Under the pieces are notes generated by a model. The model worked only from the letters and a program-made list of their open reading frames with translations. It ran no database searches and was not told the DNA's origin. DNA of 64,000 bases from Candidimonas nitroreducens (GTDB lineage Bacteria > Pseudomonadota > Gammaproteobacteria > Burkholderiales > Burkholderiaceae_B), in NCBI RefSeq assembly GCF_002209565.1, contig NZ_NJIH01000006.1, positions 62,001 through 126,000 of the forward strand. Reading direction: 5' to 3'. Position 1 is the first letter of the stretch. The number at the start of each line of letters is the position of its first letter. A program made the position numbers and the translations under genes. This document shows, piece by piece, positions 16,702-26,751 of this stretch.

Positions 16702-18159
16702 TCATGCCCTGCGCCACTGGGTCAGGCCGCCGGGCTTGTCCTCGAGCTCGATGCCCGCCGTGCGCAGCTCGGCGCGGATGCGGTCGGCTTCGGCATAGTC
16801 GCGCCGCCCCTTGGCCGCGGCGCGGGCCTCGATCAGGGCTTCGATGCTGGCCGCGTCCAGTGCCGGCCCGGTGGCGGCGCCGCGCTGGTAGCGGCTGGGC
16901 GACTGCAGGTAGGCCGCCGGATCGGCCTGCAGCAGCCCCAGCACGCCCCCTAAGCCGCGCAGCAGCCCCACGGCCTGATCCGAGCCGCCGCGATTGGCCT
17001 CGGCGGCCAGTTCGAACAGCACGGACACCGCGCCGGAGGAATTGAAATCGTCGTCCATGGCCGCGCGGAAGGCCTGAGCCGCGGGATGCTGCCAGTCTAT
17101 GGGCGCAGCCTCGCGGCTGGCGGGGCCGGCATTGTGCAGCGTCTGGTACAGGCGGTCGAGGGCGTTCTGGGCGTCCAGCAGATTGTCCGGCGTGTAGTTC
17201 TGTACGCTGCGGTAATGGTTGCGCACGATGAAAAAGCGCAGCATCTCGGCCTCGCGCAGGTTCACCGGGTAGTCGGCCTGGCCGGCGGCCAGCCCGGCGC
17301 CGCCCGCGACCGTGTCGCGTATGGTGCGGAAGTTGCCCAGGGATTTCGACATCTTGTCGGAATCGACCATCAGCGGCCCGCAATGCATCCATATATTGGC
17401 CAGTACGCCGCCGAAGGCGCCCTCGGTCTGGGCGATCTCGTTTTCGTGGTGGGGAAACTTCAGGTCGGGGCCGCCGCCGTGGATGTCCAGGGGCAGGCCC
17501 AGCAACGCGCGGCTCATGGCCGAGCATTCGATGTGCCAGCCCGGCCGGCCCAGGCCATAGGCCGAGGGCCACTTGGATTCGGGAGGCTCTTCTTCCTTGG
17601 CAGACTTCCACAGCACGAAATCCAGCGGATCGCGCTTGCCCGCGGCCACCGCCACCCGCTCGCCGGCGCGCAGGTCGTCGAGCGACTTGCCCGACAGCTT
17701 GCCGTAGCCGGGAAATTCCCGCACCGCGTAGTTCACGTCGCCGTCGTCGGCCTGATAGGCCAGCCCCTTGACGCGCAGCCGCTCGATGATGTCGAGCATG
17801 TCGGGCACGTAGCGCGTGGCGCGCGGCTCGGCGTCGGGCGGCTGCACCCCCAGCGCACGCTCGTCGGCGTGCATGGCCTGAATGTAGAACTCGGTGACCT
17901 CGCCCAGGCGCCGCCCGCTTTCGACGGCGCGGCGGATGATCTTGTCGTCGATATCGGTGATGTTGCGCACATAATCCACCTGGTAGCCGCTGGCCCTCAG
18001 CCAGCGCTGCACCACGTCGAAGCTGACCAGCATGCGCGCGTGGCCCAGGTGGCAGAAATCGTAGACCGTCATGCCGCAGACATACATGCGAACCTTCCCC
18101 GGCTCGACCGCCTTGAAGGGCTCTTTGGTACGGGAAAGGGTGTTATAAATGTGCAGCAT
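16702..18159 (-). CDS. cysS: Cysteinyl-tRNA synthetase
   Basis: A 485-residue class I aminoacyl-tRNA synthetase. The catalytic domain opens with [18 protein letters not shown], containing a zinc-ligand Cys and the HIGH-type HLGHAR motif; WHIECSAMS carries further zinc ligands, and the signature KMSKS loop is in [11 protein letters not shown] near residue 270. The DALR-type anticodon domain follows. Normal length. It heads the leftward cysS-alkA-accA-tilS-lysC cluster and is divergent from the TPR gene, with about 210 bases between the start codons for both promoters. Confidence 0.97.
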   Translation of the reverse strand: MLHIYNTLSRTKEPFKAVEPGKVRMYVCGMTVYDFCHLGHARMLVSFDVVQRWLRASGYQVDYVRNITDIDDKIIRRAVESGRRLGEVTEFYIQAMHADERALGVQPPDAEPRATRYVPDMLDIIERLRVKGLAYQADDGDVNYAVREFPGYGKLSGKSLDDLRAGERVAVAAGKRDPLDFVLWKSAKEEEPPESKWPSAYGLGRPGWHIECSAMSRALLGLPLDIHGGGPDLKFPHHENEIAQTEGAFGGVLANIWMHCGPLMVDSDKMSKSLGNFRTIRDTVAGGAGLAAGQADYPVNLREAEMLRFFIVRNHYRSVQNYTPDNLLDAQNALDRLYQTLHNAGPASREAAPIDWQHPAAQAFRAAMDDDFNSSGAVSVLFELAAEANRGGSDQAVGLLRGLGGVLGLLQADPAAYLQSPSRYQRGAATGPALDAASIEALIEARAAAKGRRDYAEADRIRAELRTAGIELEDKPGGLTQWRRA

Positions 18160-18371
18160 GCGCGCAGCCGGCCTCTGGTATGGATCGCGGCCCGGCCTCG
18201 CGGCGCGCCGGCCGCAAGACCGGTAAGCCGCCTCTGGCCGGAACCAAGGCTAAAATGGTGGTCGATAAGTATAGCAAGCGGCCAGAAAACAAGAATCCGG
18301 CCCTGGCTGAAACAATTCTCTTGACGATAGGTGCGCAGTCCGTGTTTCTGTTCCGATCAGTGTGCTGTTCC

Positions 18372-19262
18372 ATGAATGATCAGGCAAGTCGGCCCGCGGC
18401 CCGGGCGGCACGGCCAGCCTTCCGGCGGCGCAATAACGGCGACGCAGCGCCCACCGGCTCGGTGGCGCGGCAATCAGAACCCTGCGCCGGCGCCCTGCCC
18501 GCCCGCTTCGCCGCCGCGGCCCTGCTGGCCGCGGGGCTGGCCGTCTTCGGGCCGGCCCATGCCCAGTCCCCGGCTGCCGGCCTGCAGCCCAATATCGACC
18601 TGAATGCCACCCTCTCGGCCCCCGGCCTGGGGGCCACGCAAGACATGGTGCCTTCCAGCGTGCGCACGGTACCGCTGAACATACCCCTCTCGACCACCAG
18701 CACCGACCTGTTCAACGAACCGCCCGAGCCCGACGGCGGCTGGCAGGCGCTGGCGCACATACTGCAGGCCCTTACGCCCAGCGTGAATACCGAACTGCCG
18801 CTCACGCCCTCGCAGATCACCGACCACATCAACAGCATGCTGAACCAGGGCAAAGCCGTAGAGGCGATGGCAGTGATTCAGAAACGCATCGCCCAGGAGC
18901 AGGCCCGAGGCGGCCTGGGCACCGACGTGCAGCTCATGTTCCTGCATGCGCGAGCGCTGGCGGCACTGGACAGGCACCAGGAAGCCATCGCCGTGTACCG
19001 CCAGATGACGGAACACTACCCCGAGCTGCCCGAGCCCTGGAACAACCTGGCCGCCGAATACCTGCACCAGGGCAAGCTGGAAATGGCCCGCGATGCCCTG
19101 CAGATGGCGCTTACCGCCGACCCCGGCTATGCCACGGCCAACGCCAACCTGGGCCAGGTGCAGCTGATGCTGGCGCAGCAGTCTTTCGATCGCGCGGCCC
19201 GGCAGGGCGACGCCGCGGCGCATGCCCGGGCCCAAGAAACCCAGGCCGTCATACAGAAATGA
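18372..19262 (+). CDS. Exported TPR-repeat protein
   Basis: A 296-residue protein with a long charged N-terminus, then a hydrophobic export signal ([20 protein letters not shown], about residues 50-69). After a low-complexity linker rich in Pro, Thr and Ser come TPR motifs in the C-terminal half: [36 protein letters not shown] and [19 protein letters not shown], with a further partial repeat ending [11 protein letters not shown]. The open frame extends upstream to 18180 but across the cysS promoter; ATG 18372 is preferred, though its ribosome-binding site is weak. Probably a periplasmic scaffolding or cell-envelope protein; function unknown. It lies directly upstream of the cyclophilin gene. 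Confidence 0.75.
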   Translation: MNDQASRPAARAARPAFRRRNNGDAAPTGSVARQSEPCAGALPARFAAAALLAAGLAVFGPAHAQSPAAGLQPNIDLNATLSAPGLGATQDMVPSSVRTVPLNIPLSTTSTDLFNEPPEPDGGWQALAHILQALTPSVNTELPLTPSQITDHINSMLNQGKAVEAMAVIQKRIAQEQARGGLGTDVQLMFLHARALAALDRHQEAIAVYRQMTEHYPELPEPWNNLAAEYLHQGKLEMARDALQMALTADPGYATANANLGQVQLMLAQQSFDRAARQGDAAAHARAQETQAVIQK

Positions 19263-19315
19263 TCCCTTCCATCGGCCGGACTCGCCCGACCCCATCCACC
19301 CGAGACAGTATCATC

Positions 19316-19966
19316 ATGCGTTTCCTCCGCCACCTGCGCCGCGTCCTGGCATTCCCGGCGCGCCACGCCTTCCTGGCCTGCGCGGCTACCCTCGCTCTGG
19401 CCACGGCCGGCACCGCATACGCGGCCCCATCAACTACCCACCAAGGAAAACCCGCAATGAGCACATCCCCCAAAGTCAAGCTGCATACCAATATGGGCGA
19501 CATCGTCATCGCGCTGGATGCGGAAAAAGCGCCCAAGACGGTCGAGAATTTCCTCTCGTACGTCAACGAAGGGTTCTATGACGGCACGATCTTCCACCGC
19601 GTCATCAACAACTTCATGATCCAGGGCGGCGGCTTCGAGCCCGGCATGAAGCAGAAGCCCACCCACGCGCCCATCGACAACGAGGCCAACAACGGCCTGA
19701 AGAATGACCGCTACACGGTGGCCATGGCGCGCACCGCCGACCCGCATTCCGCCACAGCGCAATTCTTCATCAATGTGGCCGACAACGACTTCCTGAACTT
19801 CACCGCCCCCACGCCCAACGGCTGGGGCTACGCGGTGTTCGGCAAGGTGGTCGAGGGCACCGACGTGGTCGACCATATCAAGGCCGTCAAGACCGGCAAC
19901 AAAGGCTTTCACCAAGACGTGCCCGTCGAGGACGTGGTGATCGAAAAAGCCAGCGTGGTCGAATAA
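19316..19966 (+). CDS. Cyclophilin-type peptidyl-prolyl isomerase with two possible starts
   Basis: The cyclophilin domain begins [20 protein letters not shown] and carries the family core [19 protein letters not shown], the [17 protein letters not shown] segment and [16 protein letters not shown] 19316 gives a 216-residue product with a clear export signal ([20 protein letters not shown]). ATG 19457 gives a 169-residue cytoplasmic PpiB-like enzyme and has a much better ribosome-binding site (AAGGAA six bases ahead). Either start, or both, may be used. The gene speeds proline isomerisation during folding; it is followed 17 bases later by lpxH on the same strand. The symbol is left blank because ppiA and ppiB cannot be told apart here. 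Confidence 0.9.
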   Translation: MRFLRHLRRVLAFPARHAFLACAATLALATAGTAYAAPSTTHQGKPAMSTSPKVKLHTNMGDIVIALDAEKAPKTVENFLSYVNEGFYDGTIFHRVINNFMIQGGGFEPGMKQKPTHAPIDNEANNGLKNDRYTVAMARTADPHSATAQFFINVADNDFLNFTAPTPNGWGYAVFGKVVEGTDVVDHIKAVKTGNKGFHQDVPVEDVVIEKASVVE

Positions 19967-19983
19967 GCGTCTTCGAACAAAGC

Positions 19984-20769
19984 TTGGACAAACTCCGGAT
20001 ACCGGGCCGCATCTGGCTGGCCTCGGACATCCACCTGGGGCCGGACGTGCCGGCCACCTGCGCGGCCTTCCTGGATTTCCTGGGCCGGGCGCGCGGCCAG
20101 GCCGACGCGCTGCTGCTGTGCGGCGACATCTTCGATGCCTGGATAGGCGACGATCTGGCGGTGCTGGAACCGGCCGCCTGGCTCGCGCCCATACTGCAGC
20201 GCCTGCGCGAACTGGCGCAAGACACACCGCTGTGGCTGGGGCGCGGCAACCGCGACTTCCTGATGGGCCGCACACTGGCCGGGCACCTGGGCGCGCGCCT
20301 GCTGCCCGACACGGCCCGCCTGGACACCGACTGCGGCGCCGTGCTGCTGTCGCACGGCGACGAATACTGCACCGAAGACCACGCCTACCAGCGCTTCCGG
20401 CGCATCGTGCGCAACCCCACGGTGCAGCGCCTGTTCCTGGCGCTGGGCCGGGGCACGCGCCGCGCCATCGCGCGCTGGGCCAGGGCGCGCAGCATGTCGG
20501 CCAACCGCAGCAAGCACAGCCGCATCATGGACGTCAGCCCGCAGGCCGTGGCTGCGGCTTATGCACGCAGCGGCGTGGATCTGATGGTGCACGGCCATAC
20601 GCACCGCCCCGCCGTGCACCGCATCGAGGTCGGCGCCCGCATGCGTACCCGCATCGTGCTGCCCGACTGGGAATGCGACCATGCCCGGCCGCCGCGCGGC
20701 GGCTGGCTGGTCATAGACCGCGAGGGGCCCAGGCTGTACGGCCTGTCGGGTGAGCCGATCGCCGGCTGA
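19984..20769 (+). CDS. lpxH: UDP-2,3-diacylglucosamine diphosphatase
   Basis: A 261-residue metallophosphoesterase of lipid A synthesis, releasing UMP to make lipid X. The metal-binding motifs appear in order: SDIHLG (about residue 12), CGDIFDAWIGDD (about 46), GRGNRDFLMG (about 85), LLSHGDEYCTED (about 121) and VHGHTHRP (about 201). The start appears to be TTG at 19984, 17 bases after the cyclophilin stop; no in-frame ATG precedes the first metal motif. Acts at the inner face of the cytoplasmic membrane. Co-transcription with the upstream isomerase is likely. Confidence 0.94.
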   Translation: MDKLRIPGRIWLASDIHLGPDVPATCAAFLDFLGRARGQADALLLCGDIFDAWIGDDLAVLEPAAWLAPILQRLRELAQDTPLWLGRGNRDFLMGRTLAGHLGARLLPDTARLDTDCGAVLLSHGDEYCTEDHAYQRFRRIVRNPTVQRLFLALGRGTRRAIARWARARSMSANRSKHSRIMDVSPQAVAAAYARSGVDLMVHGHTHRPAVHRIEVGARMRTRIVLPDWECDHARPPRGGWLVIDREGPRLYGLSGEPIAG

Positions 20770-20778
20770 GCCCGCGCG

Positions 20779-21639
20779 TCAAGCGCCGAAGGCGAGCCAG
20801 GCCCAGACCACCAGCCCCAGGGCGATGCGGTACCAGGCGAATACCCGGTAGGTGTGCCCGGCGACGAAGCGCAGCACGGCCCGCACCACCACCAGCGCGC
20901 TGGCGAAGGCGGCGACGAAGCCCACGGCGATGGCCGTGGCCTCGAGTCCCGTCAGGGTCGCCCCATGGCGCAGCAGGTCGTAGGCGCTGGCCGCCAGCAT
21001 GGTGGGCATGGCCAGGTAAAAGGAAAATTCGGTGGCCGTCGAACGCTGGATGCCGGCCAGCATGCCGCCGATGATGGTGGCGCCCGAGCGCGAGGTGCCG
21101 GGCACCATGGCCAGGCATTGGGCGCAGCCCACGGCCAGGGCCTGCTTCCAGGTGATGGTTTCCAGCGTGCGGGCCGTGGCGTGGGCGTCGGCCGCGCTCG
21201 TGTCGGCCACGCCGCCGCGCTTGGACAAATGCGGCTTGCGCTCGACCCACAGCATGATCAGGCCGCCCACGATCAGCGTTACCACGAACACGCCCGGATG
21301 ATGGAACAGCGCCTTGATGTACTTGATCGCCAGCGCGCCCACGACGGCCGCGGGCAGGAAGGCGATGATCAGGTTGCGGGTGAACATCAGCTCGCTGCGC
21401 TCGCCGCTGAAGGTGCCGCCGATGAGCCGCGCCAGGCGCGCGCGAAACACCCACATCACCGCCAGAATCGAACCCAGCTGGATCACGACCTCGAAGACCT
21501 TGGAGGCGCCCGAGGAAAAGCCGATCCAGTCGCCCACCAGCAGCAGGTGGGCCGTGCTCGAAACCGGAATGAATTCGGTAAAGCCTTCGATCAGGCCCAG
21601 GAACAAGGCCTTCAGCAGGTACAGGGTATGCTCGCTCAT
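20779..21639 (-). CDS. uppP: Undecaprenyl-diphosphatase (BacA/UppP)
   Basis: A 286-residue multi-span membrane enzyme that dephosphorylates undecaprenyl pyrophosphate to recycle the lipid carrier for peptidoglycan and other envelope polymers; overproduction is known to give bacitracin resistance. The two signature regions are present: LGLIEGFTEFIPVSSTAHLLL near residue 15 and the MVPGTSRSGATIIGGMLAG stretch near residue 176, with about eight hydrophobic segments. It is convergent with lpxH, the ends being nine bases apart. A strong inverted repeat lies about 80 bases upstream of its start. Confidence 0.96.
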   Translation of the reverse strand: MSEHTLYLLKALFLGLIEGFTEFIPVSSTAHLLLVGDWIGFSSGASKVFEVVIQLGSILAVMWVFRARLARLIGGTFSGERSELMFTRNLIIAFLPAAVVGALAIKYIKALFHHPGVFVVTLIVGGLIMLWVERKPHLSKRGGVADTSAADAHATARTLETITWKQALAVGCAQCLAMVPGTSRSGATIIGGMLAGIQRSTATEFSFYLAMPTMLAASAYDLLRHGATLTGLEATAIAVGFVAAFASALVVVRAVLRFVAGHTYRVFAWYRIALGLVVWAWLAFGA

Positions 21640-21718
21640 ACAGATTCCGATGCTCGGGTGGGTGTCGGGTCAGGGTTGGAGAAACAAGATAATGAACTGG
21701 GCCGGCGGGACGACTGGC

Positions 21719-21762
21719 GCCGGCTTCCACTATAAGGGGCACCCCTTATAGTGGAAGCCGGC
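21719..21762. repeat. Perfect 21-bp inverted repeat, loop of two bases
   Basis: GCCGGCTTCCACTATAAGGG (plus one G) on the left pairs perfectly with the right arm at 21742-21762, leaving only CA between. It sits after the end of the leftward TerC/CBS gene and before the uppP start. There is no T run, so it is not a canonical intrinsic terminator, but it could block transcription, stabilise the 3' end of the upstream message or be a dispersed palindromic element. Confidence 0.8.
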
Positions 21763-21831
21763 CCTAACGAGGATGGCAGTTGAGGATGACAGTTGCGGCC
21801 ACCCCCGAGGATGAAAGAGGCTTCTTTCACA

Positions 21832-23412
21832 TTAAGCTGAGCCATCGGCCTGCGCCTCATCATCGGGCTGGCGCCAATGGCGCTGCACCAGGACGCTGGC
21901 GATGCGCCGGCCGTCCAGGCGCTGCACCTCGAAGCGGAAGCTGGCGTAGGGCCGCTCCAGCTCGCAGCTGTCGCCGGGCTCGGGCAGGTGGCCGAAGCGC
22001 TCGAGCAGGTAGCCGGCCAGGGTCGAATAGCTTTCGTCGTCGTCGACCAGGCCGTCCACGTCCAGCACCTGTTCCAGGTGATGCAGGTCGGCCGCGCCGT
22101 CGACGCGCCAGCGGTCGGGCCCGTCGGACGCGATGTCGGGCGCTTCGTCCTCGTCGGGAAATTCGCCGGCGATCGCCTCGAACACGTCGATGGGCGTGAC
22201 CAGGCCCAGTATCTCGCCGAACTCGTCGGCGACCAGCACCAGTTGCCCGCGCGAGCGCTTCAGGGTTTTCATCAGGCGCAGCACCCCTATGGCTTCGAGC
22301 ACCACGATGGGTTCGCGCAGCTGCGCCAGACGGATATGGCCGTGCGTGATCAGGTCGGCGATCATCTCTTTGGCGCGCCCGATGCCGACCACCTCGTCGA
22401 GCGAGCCGCGGCACACCGGAAAGAAGCTGTGCGGCGTCGTGGCGATCTGCCGGCGCTGGGTTTGCGGGTCGTCGTCCAGGTCTATCCACGACACCTCGGT
22501 GCGAGGCGTCATGATGGAATGGATGGAACGCTCCGCCAGGGTCAGCACGCCGCTGACCATATTGCGCTCTTCGGCGTTGAACACCTGTACGGGCGCCTCG
22601 GGCTGGGCCGCCCGCGATTCGGGCGCTTCCAGCGGGCGCTTGCCCAGCATGCGCAGCACCCCTTCGGCGGTGCGCTCGCGCAGCGGCCGCCGGGCCTCCT
22701 GGCGCCGCAAATTGCGGCGCGCCAGCTGGTTCAGGGCCTCGATCATCACCGAAAAACCGATCGCGGCGTAAATGTAGCCCTTGGGCACCGGGAAGCCGAA
22801 GCCCTCGGCCAGCAGCGAGAAGCCGATGGTCAGCAAAAAGCCCAGGCACAGCACCACCACGGTCGGGTGGCGGTTGACGAAATGCGCCAGCGGCTTGGAA
22901 GCCATCAGCATGATGCCCATGGCGATGACCACGGCCAGCATCATGATGGCCAGGTGATCCACCATGCCCACGGCAGTTACCACGGCATCGATGGAGAACA
23001 CCGCGTCCAGCACCACGATCTGGGTGACGATGACCCAGAAGCCGGCGTGCATGCGCTCGCCCGAGGCGTGCGCCGTGGTGCCCTCGATGCGTTCGTGCAG
23101 TTCGACGGTACCCTTGGACAACAGGAACAGGCCGCCCAGGATGAGGATCAGGTCGCGCCCCGAGAACGACATGGGCCCCAGGCTGAACAAGGGCGTGGTC
23201 AGCCGGATCAGCCACGACATCACCGACAGCAGCACCAGGCGCATGAGCAGCGCCAGCATCAGGCCGGTGACCCGCGCCCGGTCGCGCAGGGCCGGCGGCA
23301 GCTTGTCCACCAGTATGGCGATGAACAGCAGGTTGTCGATGCCGAGGACGATTTCCAGTACGACCAGGGTCAGCAGGCCGACCCAGGCGCCCGGACTGAA
23401 TATCCACTCCAT
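21832..23412 (-). CDS. TerC-family membrane protein with CBS and CorC/HlyC domains (YegH/YoaE type)
   Basis: A 526-residue inner-membrane protein. The N-terminal part is a TerC domain of about seven spans, opening [20 protein letters not shown] with the characteristic acidic residues in membrane segments. From about residue 300 a CBS pair follows ([54 protein letters not shown]), and the last 80 residues form a CorC/HlyC domain ([20 protein letters not shown]). This architecture matches E. coli YegH/YoaE. Family members are linked to metal-ion homeostasis; the substrate is unproven. It stands upstream of uppP on the same strand. Confidence 0.93.
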   Translation of the reverse strand: MEWIFSPGAWVGLLTLVVLEIVLGIDNLLFIAILVDKLPPALRDRARVTGLMLALLMRLVLLSVMSWLIRLTTPLFSLGPMSFSGRDLILILGGLFLLSKGTVELHERIEGTTAHASGERMHAGFWVIVTQIVVLDAVFSIDAVVTAVGMVDHLAIMMLAVVIAMGIMLMASKPLAHFVNRHPTVVVLCLGFLLTIGFSLLAEGFGFPVPKGYIYAAIGFSVMIEALNQLARRNLRRQEARRPLRERTAEGVLRMLGKRPLEAPESRAAQPEAPVQVFNAEERNMVSGVLTLAERSIHSIMTPRTEVSWIDLDDDPQTQRRQIATTPHSFFPVCRGSLDEVVGIGRAKEMIADLITHGHIRLAQLREPIVVLEAIGVLRLMKTLKRSRGQLVLVADEFGEILGLVTPIDVFEAIAGEFPDEDEAPDIASDGPDRWRVDGAADLHHLEQVLDVDGLVDDDESYSTLAGYLLERFGHLPEPGDSCELERPYASFRFEVQRLDGRRIASVLVQRHWRQPDDEAQADGSA

Positions 23413-23527
23413 CAGCGTACCCCGCGCCTGGCGCGCCGCCCCGTCATGGGGCCGCCGGCCGCCGCAGGCCGGCCTGCCGAGAGTGGCTGCGCGCGGGCGC
23501 CATGCGTGATGAACTCAAGCCCAGGCC

Positions 23528-24313
23528 TCAAGCCTGCAGGTGCGCAAGCATCTGGGGAAAGATCTTGGGCGAGGCGGCCAGCACATTGCCGCTTTGCATC
23601 CAGCCCTGCTCGCCCTCGAAGTCGGCCAGCAGGCCGCCGGCCTCGAGCACCAGCAGGCCGCCCGCGGCCATGTCCCAGGGCTTGAGCCGGGCGCCACAGA
23701 AGCCGTCCAGGCGCCCGGCGGCCACGTAGGCCAGATCCAGCACGGTGGAGCCCAAACGGCGCGCGCTGGCGCATTCGGACAGCAGCTTGGCGTAGCGCGA
23801 GGCCGGCACGGCTGGCCCGGCCGAGCCCGGCACGTGCGCCCCCACCAGTGCATCGTAATAGCGGGTCTGGCCCGAGACGCGCACCCGGCGGTCGTTCAGG
23901 AACGCGCCGCCGCCGCGGCTGGCGGTGAACAATTCGTTGCGAGCCGGATCGTAGACCACGGCCTGGGTGATCTGGCCGCGATGAGCCAGCGCGATCGACA
24001 CCGCGTACATGGGAAAGCCATGGATGAAATTGGTGGTGCCGTCCAGGGGATCGATGATCCACTGGAACTCGGGGCGTTCGCCGGTACCGGCCGCCGTGGT
24101 GTCGCCGGACTCTTCGGCGAGGAAGCCGTGCTCCGGATAGGCGCTGCGCAGCGCCTCTATGATCGCGTCTTCGGCGGCCCGATCCACTTCCGTGACATAA
24201 TCCTTGGGCCCCTTGCGCGCCACTTGCAGGCGCTCCAGGTCGAGGCTGGCACGGTTGATGATCGAGCCGGCACGGCGCGCCGCCTTGATGGCGGTATTGA
24301 GCATCGGGTGCAT
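23528..24313 (-). CDS. suhB: Inositol monophosphatase family protein (SuhB)
   Basis: A 261-residue magnesium-dependent phosphatase of the IMPase fold. The start MHPMLNTAIKAARRAGSII is the usual SuhB N-terminus; metal ligands are in FLAEESGDT (about residue 60-68) and WIIDPLDGTTNFIHGFPMYA (about 80-99), and the C-terminal motif KPWDMAAGGLLVLEAGG (about 203-219) is intact. Besides hydrolysing inositol phosphates, SuhB in E. coli takes part in rRNA antitermination complexes. The frame extends nine codons upstream, but ATG 24313 fits the family. Divergent from trmJ, an arrangement common in the family. Confidence 0.94.
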   Translation of the reverse strand: MHPMLNTAIKAARRAGSIINRASLDLERLQVARKGPKDYVTEVDRAAEDAIIEALRSAYPEHGFLAEESGDTTAAGTGERPEFQWIIDPLDGTTNFIHGFPMYAVSIALAHRGQITQAVVYDPARNELFTASRGGGAFLNDRRVRVSGQTRYYDALVGAHVPGSAGPAVPASRYAKLLSECASARRLGSTVLDLAYVAAGRLDGFCGARLKPWDMAAGGLLVLEAGGLLADFEGEQGWMQSGNVLAASPKIFPQMLAHLQA

Positions 24314-24418
24314 AAAATTCCGTATTTGTTTATGAAACACAGGCGCCGCAAGGGCATTCGCGGCCCCGGCATCATGCCGCCGCCGCGCACCCGCGCCCGC
24401 CTGGACTTGGTATTTTAA

Positions 24419-25195
24419 ATGACTCAGCCATTTTCACGCGTGCGCTTCATCATGGTGCAGCCCAGCCACCCCGGAAACGTCGGCTCGGCGGCCCGCGCGA
24501 TCAAGACCATGGGCTTCCACGAACTGTGCCTGGTAGCGCCGCGCCTGCCCGACACGACGGCGCAACCCGAGGCCCTGGCGCTGGCCAGCGGCGCCGCCGA
24601 CGTGCTGGCACAAGCGCAGGTGGTCGCGACCCTGGCCGAGGCCCTGGCACCGGTCACGCTGGCGTTCGCCCTGACCGCAAGGCCCAGGCTCATAGGGCCG
24701 CCGGCCTGCGACATCCGCGTGGCGGCCGGCCTGGCGCAAGAACACCTGGCCGGGCATCCGCAAGGCGTGGTGGCGATCGTGCTGGGCACCGAAAGGTCGG
24801 GCCTGACCAATGAAGACATTGAACTGTGCCAGCGCATCTGCCACATCCCCGCCAACCCCGAGTACAGCTCGCTGAACGTGGCCCAGGCCCTGCAGCTGGC
24901 CGCCTGGGAACTGCGCTATGCCCTGGCCACCGGCGCCGCGCTGCCGCTGCTGCCCAGCACCGCAGGCCATCCGCAAGCGGGCGACGAACCGGCATCCAAT
25001 GAAAAAGTCCAGGCCTTCCTGACGCACTGGGAACAGGCGCTGGTGGATGTGGGCTTCCTGGATCCGCGGCACCCGAAGAAGCTGGTGCCGCGCATGCGCC
25101 ATCTGTTCTCGCGCAATGCGCTGTCCAACGACGAGGTCGATATGCTGCGCGGCCTGTGCACGGCGATGATCAAGACTGCCGCGCACAAACCGTAG
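24419..25195 (+). CDS. trmJ: tRNA (cytidine/uridine-2'-O-)-methyltransferase TrmJ
   Basis: A 258-residue SPOUT methyltransferase that 2'-O-methylates position 32 of certain tRNAs using S-adenosylmethionine. Motif 1 is FIMVQPSHPGNVGSAARAIK at residue 10, motif 2 is VAIVLGTERSGLTNEDI (about 118-134) and motif 3 is IPANPEYSSLNVAQALQLAA (about 142-161), which together form the trefoil knot. The C-terminal 90 residues match the TrmJ-specific extension (FLDPRHPKKLVPRMRHLFSRN). Start ATG 24419 is immediately after the divergent suhB promoter gap. Confidence 0.95.
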   Translation: MTQPFSRVRFIMVQPSHPGNVGSAARAIKTMGFHELCLVAPRLPDTTAQPEALALASGAADVLAQAQVVATLAEALAPVTLAFALTARPRLIGPPACDIRVAAGLAQEHLAGHPQGVVAIVLGTERSGLTNEDIELCQRICHIPANPEYSSLNVAQALQLAAWELRYALATGAALPLLPSTAGHPQAGDEPASNEKVQAFLTHWEQALVDVGFLDPRHPKKLVPRMRHLFSRNALSNDEVDMLRGLCTAMIKTAAHKP

Positions 25196-25348
25196 GGCCT
25201 GTCGACCCAAGGGAACACCGACGGGGCTATGCCGCGCCTTATGCGGGCTTGCGATCAAAGAGAACAAGGCGCGCAGCCGCGGAACACTACACATAGTGCG
25301 GCAGTGCCGCTATTTCACCGCGCTTGCCGTGTTGATCGGAAATCCGTA

Positions 25349-25987
25349 TCAGGCTGCGGCAATGTCGAGCCCGGTCAGGCGCCGCAACTCTTCGATGCCT
25401 ACGCCGGCCAGGTCGTCGAGCAGCACCACGCGCCCGCCGCCCAGCTGGAACACCGCCATATCGGTATAGACGCGCGACACGCAGGCCACGCCGGTCAGCG
25501 GGTAGGTGCACTTTTCCACCAGCTTGCTTTTCCCGTCGCGGGTCAGCAGCTCCATGAGCACATACACCGACTTGGCGCCGATGGCCAGATCCATGGCGCC
25601 GCCCACTGCCGGAATGGCGTCGGGCGCGCCCGTGTGCCAGTTGGCCAGGTCGCCGTTGGTCGCCACCTGGAAGGCGCCGAGCACGCAAACATCGAGATGG
25701 CCGCCGCGCATCATGCCGAAAGAATCGGCGTGATGGAAAAAAGCGCCGCCCGGCAGCAGCGTGACGGGCTGCTTGCCGGCATTGATGAGGTCGGGATCTT
25801 CCTGGCCGGCGGCCGGCGCCGGGCCCATGCCGATGACGCCGTTCTCGCTGTGCAGCATGATTTCCCGGTCGGCGGGCAGGTAGTTGGCCACCTTGGTCGG
25901 CAGGCCTATGCCGAGGTTGACGACGCTGCCCTCGGGGATGTCCTGGGCGACGCGCGCCGCCATTTGTTCACGATTCAAACGATTCAC
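25349..25987 (-). CDS. 3-oxoacid CoA-transferase subunit B
   Basis: A 212-residue beta subunit of a class I CoA-transferase (PcaJ/ScoB type) that moves CoA from succinyl-CoA to a 3-oxoacid. The active-site region HSENGVIGMGPAP (about residue 46-58) carries the catalytic Glu, preceded by VVNLGIGLPTKVANYLP, and GGAMDLAIGAKSVYVLM is the usual middle segment. The start is GTG at 25987 with GGAGG ahead. It follows the A subunit by nine bases. Whether the substrate is 3-oxoadipate (aromatic degradation) or acetoacetate is not decided by sequence; the adjacent IclR regulator leans towards an aromatic pathway. Confidence 0.93.
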   Translation of the reverse strand: MNRLNREQMAARVAQDIPEGSVVNLGIGLPTKVANYLPADREIMLHSENGVIGMGPAPAAGQEDPDLINAGKQPVTLLPGGAFFHHADSFGMMRGGHLDVCVLGAFQVATNGDLANWHTGAPDAIPAVGGAMDLAIGAKSVYVLMELLTRDGKSKLVEKCTYPLTGVACVSRVYTDMAVFQLGGGRVVLLDDLAGVGIEELRRLTGLDIAAA

Positions 25988-25996
25988 CGCAGCCTC

Positions 25997-26656
25997 CTAC
26001 ACCGTTACCACGCGTTGTACGAACAGGCCCGGGGTCACGATGGCCTCGGGGTCGAGCCCGCCCAGTTCCACGACCTCGCCGACCTGCACCACGGCGACCT
26101 TGGAGGCCGTGGCCATGATGGGCCCGAAGTTGCGCGCGGTCTTGCGGTACACCAGATTGCCCCAGCGGTCGGCGCGCAGCGCCTTGATGAAGGCATAGTC
26201 CGCGTGCAAGGGGTATTCGAGAATATAGTCGCGGCCGTTGATGCGGCGGGTTTCCTTGCCCTCGGCGATCAGCGTGCCGAAGCCGGTGGGCGTGTAGAAG
26301 GCGCCGATGCCGGCGCCGGCGGCGCGGATGCGCTCGGCCAGGTTGCCCTGCGGCACCAGTTCTAGTTCGATCTTGCCGGAGCGGTACAGGCCATCGAATA
26401 TTTGCGAATCCACCTGGCGCGGAAACGAGCAGATGATCTTGCGCACCCGCCCGGCCGCCAGCAGCGCCGCCAGCCCGGTCTCGCCGTTGCCGGCATTGTT
26501 GTTGACAATGACCAGGTCTTTGGCGCCCTGCTCGAGCAGGCCGTCGATCAATTCCAGGGGCTGGCCGGCCATGCCGAAGCCGCCGACCATGATGGTGGCG
26601 CCGTCCGGAATGTCGGCAAGCGCATCTTTGACGCTGGGAAACAGTTTGGAAATCAT
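25997..26656 (-). CDS. 3-oxoacid CoA-transferase subunit A
   Basis: A 219-residue alpha subunit (PcaI/ScoA type). The family start ATIMVGGFGMAGQPLELIDGL is near residue 18, with DLVIVNNNAGNGETGLAALL and the GAFYTPTGFGTLIAEGKETR motif (about 116-135) that binds the CoA pyrophosphate side. ATG 26656 is chosen; the frame runs 28 codons further upstream but these residues are not family-like. It is followed directly by subunit B, and the preceding gene on the same strand is a Bug receptor, so the three probably form a leftward operon with the IclR regulator divergent. Confidence 0.93.
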   Translation of the reverse strand: MISKLFPSVKDALADIPDGATIMVGGFGMAGQPLELIDGLLEQGAKDLVIVNNNAGNGETGLAALLAAGRVRKIICSFPRQVDSQIFDGLYRSGKIELELVPQGNLAERIRAAGAGIGAFYTPTGFGTLIAEGKETRRINGRDYILEYPLHADYAFIKALRADRWGNLVYRKTARNFGPIMATASKVAVVQVGEVVELGGLDPEAIVTPGLFVQRVVTV

Positions 26657-26751
26657 ACTGGCTCGGTTCGCGCGGGGGCCGCCTTGTATAAGTTGAACAA
26701 TATCGCCGGCCTGCCCCGCCAGGGGCCGGCCGGCGGCCATAGCCGACCGGA

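Noticed and set aside
21877-23685. A 602-codon open frame antisense to the TerC/CBS gene
   Set aside because: His/Gln/Arg-rich shadow frame; the sense strand carries the full TerC-CBS-CorC architecture.
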